Assembly (NCBI GenBank): GCA_028622995.1
Contig: JAJQJQ010000057.1
Span: 62,001-126,000, forward strand
DNA: 64,000 nucleotides
Reading direction: 5' to 3'
Source of the DNA: Panagrolaimus kolymaensis
Lineage: Eukaryota > Nematoda > Chromadorea > Rhabditida > Panagrolaimidae
Shown here in pieces: positions 62,501 through 64,000 of this stretch. The number at the start of each line of letters is the position of its first letter. The stretch's first letter is position 1. The notes below the pieces were generated by a model. The model searched no databases and had not been told where the DNA came from. It worked only from the letters and a program-made list of their open reading frames with translations. Made by a program: the position numbers and the translations under genes.

Positions 62501-62689
62501 ATTCCAAAAATTTGAAACCTTTTAATTGGTTTGATGAAGCTGCTAAGAAGCAAGCAACGTCCATAATAATTAAACTTTTAAATTCTGGCAGTGTCTAAAA
62601 GATAAAAGATTCTCATCGAATTACAGAAAAAAAAGTTTTAACACTTTTTTTTATTCCAAAAATTTGAAACCATTTTATTGGTTTGATGA
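53561..62689 (+). repeat. Block 3e: GCTGCTAAGAAG variant domain
   Basis: Monomers with GCTGCTAAGAAG instead of GCTGCCATGAAG appear from 53571 to the end, often linked to CTTTTAAATTC. Other local variants are TTGTATATTC, ATAATTTAACTTG and CAAAAATTTAAAACTT. CCAAAATCGAAATTATT monomers return after 58490 and become frequent after 60600. From 60712 some copies read GGTTTGACGAAG. Confidence 0.82.
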
Positions 62690-62736
62690 TGTGCGATCGC
62701 GGCAGCGATGCATTCCCAAAACATCCTTTTTATTGC

Positions 62737-62773
62737 TGCTTCATCGCTCTCCGTTAAAAAGAGCGTCGAAGCA
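62737..62773. repeat. Inverted repeat (hairpin) in 1003-bp unit
   Basis: Arms TGCTTCATCGCTCT (62737-62750) and AGAGCGTCGAAGCA (62760-62773) pair with two mismatches in 14 around a 9-base loop. The hairpin recurs at 63740-63776. Confidence 0.75.
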
Positions 62774-62818
62774 AGCATTTTCTTCACTTGTGAACTATCC
62801 ATCGAAATGTAAACAGCC

Positions 62819-62830
62819 GATCGGCCGATC
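62819..62830. repeat. 12-bp perfect palindrome
   Basis: GATCGGCCGATC is its own reverse complement. It is repeated at 63822-63833 in copy 2. A GCGATCGC palindrome also lies near the unit start. Confidence 0.85.
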
Positions 62831-63692
62831 TGTGCTTAATAAATATTGAAACCAAAGGACTTAAATTTCCTATATTTTACATGGGGGCTCTAGCCATCTG
62901 CATTGCTGAAAAAGCAGTGTATGTATCGAAACTGTCATCTATTTAATGGTGTTTTTTACCTCACAAGTCAAAAACCTAAAATTTTCACCATTAACTTCAT
63001 CGTCGCTTATTTTTTTGCCGGGAGGGATCGCTGCATGGTATTTGCGATTTCCTTAATTTTTATCTTAATTTATGCAATAATGACCACATCAAACATCTGT
63101 GAGTCTACGCCAAAAATGTGTCTCACATTGTTGTTAATTATTCATGGTCAAAGAAATCTCAATGTTTATTTTGAATGGTCGCTGTTACGAATCAAGATAG
63201 TTGACTACCTCGCCTTTGAAATGGCATTTATGTATGGGCTATTGCTAGAAAGGATACGTTAAATTCCGTGAGAGATTGAGATGCCTAGCCACCGAAACTT
63301 GGATTTCTTTTGACATCATTTTCATCATGCCATTTATTGCTCATCAACATACTTTTAATATTACTGAACAACAATCATGGGAGGACATAGTGAACCGCAA
63401 AGTTTCATCAAAAAATACTTGGTCATTCGTGGATATTTTTGCTTCCTTAGAGCCATCCGTTGATCCATTGATATTTCGGCAACGCCGCTGTCATGAGAAC
63501 AGATAGTGAAATTCCGGTGTCACTAACTTTGCTTCCTCTAATTTTTGATTGTTTGTTAAAAAACCTTAATCCAAAAATAAGCTAAACTTAAATTGTAACT
63601 TTATTTGAAAAACTTTTGAAACATTTCATATCGTTTGAAATTGTTACTAACCCAAACATATTGTTAAACTTTTCTCTTCTTTTTGTCGGGAG

Positions 63693-64000
63693 TGTGCGAT
63701 CGCGGCAGCGATGCATTCCCAAAACATCCTTTTTATTGCTGCTTCATCGCTCTCCGTTAAAAAGAGCGTCGAAGCAAGCATTTTCTTCACTTGTGAACTA
63801 TCCATCGAAATGTAAACAGCCGATCGGCCGATCTGTGCTTAATAAATATTGAAACCAAAGGACTTAAATTTCCTATATTTTACATGGGGGCTCTAGCCAT
63901 CTGCATTGCTGAAAAAGCAGTGTATGTATCGAAACTGTCATCTATTTAATGGTGTTTTTTACCTCACAAGTCAAAAACCTAAAATTTTCACCATTAACTT
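63693..64000. repeat. 1003-bp direct repeat, copy 2 (truncated by window end)
   Basis: 308 bp identical by eye to 62690-62997, including the hairpin, palindrome and AATAAA. It is preceded by TTTTTGTCGGGAG, not by satellite, so the two copies have different left neighbours. Confidence 0.85.

Larger units (their letters stand above)
22658..62689 (+). repeat. 152-bp satellite array, block 3
   Basis: About 263 monomers, in phase with block 2 across the retroelement and in the same orientation throughout. No genes, inversions or foreign insertions were seen in 40 kb. The array is divided below into sub-domains by private variants; borders are approximate. It ends at 62689 inside a monomer, after GGTTTGATGA, where an unrelated sequence begins. 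Confidence 0.98.
62690..63692. repeat. 1003-bp direct repeat, copy 1
   Basis: Sequence unrelated to the 152-bp satellite, starting TGTGCGATCGCGGCAGCG. The first 308 bp recur without a difference I can see at 63693-64000. It is less AT-rich at its left end. It holds a strong hairpin at 62737-62773, a 12-bp palindrome at 62819 and AATAAA at 62838. Frames of 119 codons (62903-63262) and 76 codons (63276-63506) exist, but show no recognisable domain and lie in a sequence that appears repetitive. It may be the first unit of another satellite, or a long terminal repeat plus a very short interior. The window ends too early to tell. Confidence 0.8.

Noticed and set aside
62760..62780. GAAGCAAGCA shared by the 1003-bp unit and the 152-bp satellite
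   Set aside because: Ten bases only, not extended on either side; not enough to claim common origin.
62664..63852. Frames at 62664-62849, 62903-63262, 63276-63506 and 63616-63852
   Set aside because: The first and last share a 52-residue tail only because the DNA is repeated, and the first starts in satellite. The 119-residue hydrophobic frame and the 76-residue frame have no recognisable motif and sit in repeat DNA.

Overview
This is a eukaryotic, repeat-dominated window. Roughly 57.3 kb of the 64 kb is one tandem satellite with a monomer of about 152 bp (about 28% GC in a typical copy). I estimate close to 377 monomers, all in the same orientation. Size, uniformity and local higher-order repeats suggest a centromeric or pericentromeric, or otherwise heterochromatic, satellite domain of an AT-rich invertebrate. 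A nematode is plausible (40-bp intron-like segment, TTTTCAG-type 3' splice sites, and a split-direct-repeat retroelement of a kind first described in nematodes), but this is weak inference. No bacterial operons or host protein-coding genes can be supported.

Layout: (1) 1-12634, satellite block 1, with a trimeric 457-bp higher-order repeat on the left and more uniform copies on the right. (2) 12635-14587, an insertion bounded by 29-bp terminal inverted repeats, filled with a GGATCC-rich minisatellite and carrying a tRNA-like A-box/B-box module next to its right end. (3) 14588-19260, satellite block 2. (4) 19261-22657, a 3.4-kb retroelement whose ends are split direct repeats (A1 - gag - B1A2 - spacer - B2). 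It is inserted with no target duplication and encodes only a Gag-like zinc-knuckle protein with a frameshifted start. (5) 22658-62689, satellite block 3, with several sub-domains marked by private variants and segmental duplications at offsets of 1520, 2276, 912 and 760 bp. (6) 62690-64000, a different sequence with a 1003-bp direct repeat whose second copy runs off the window.

The two insertions sit in phase in the array: removing either rejoins one normal monomer, so the three blocks were once a single array. The most interesting part is the 3.4-kb element. Its B1/A2 junction is a GAGAAAA / 6-bp core / TTTTCTC dyad of the shape used by tyrosine recombinases. The same dyad recurs with a different core 68 bp upstream inside the B repeat. 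This fits a DIRS-order (PAT/Ngaro-like) tyrosine-recombinase retrotransposon, here non-autonomous, because no reverse transcriptase, RNase H or recombinase is present.
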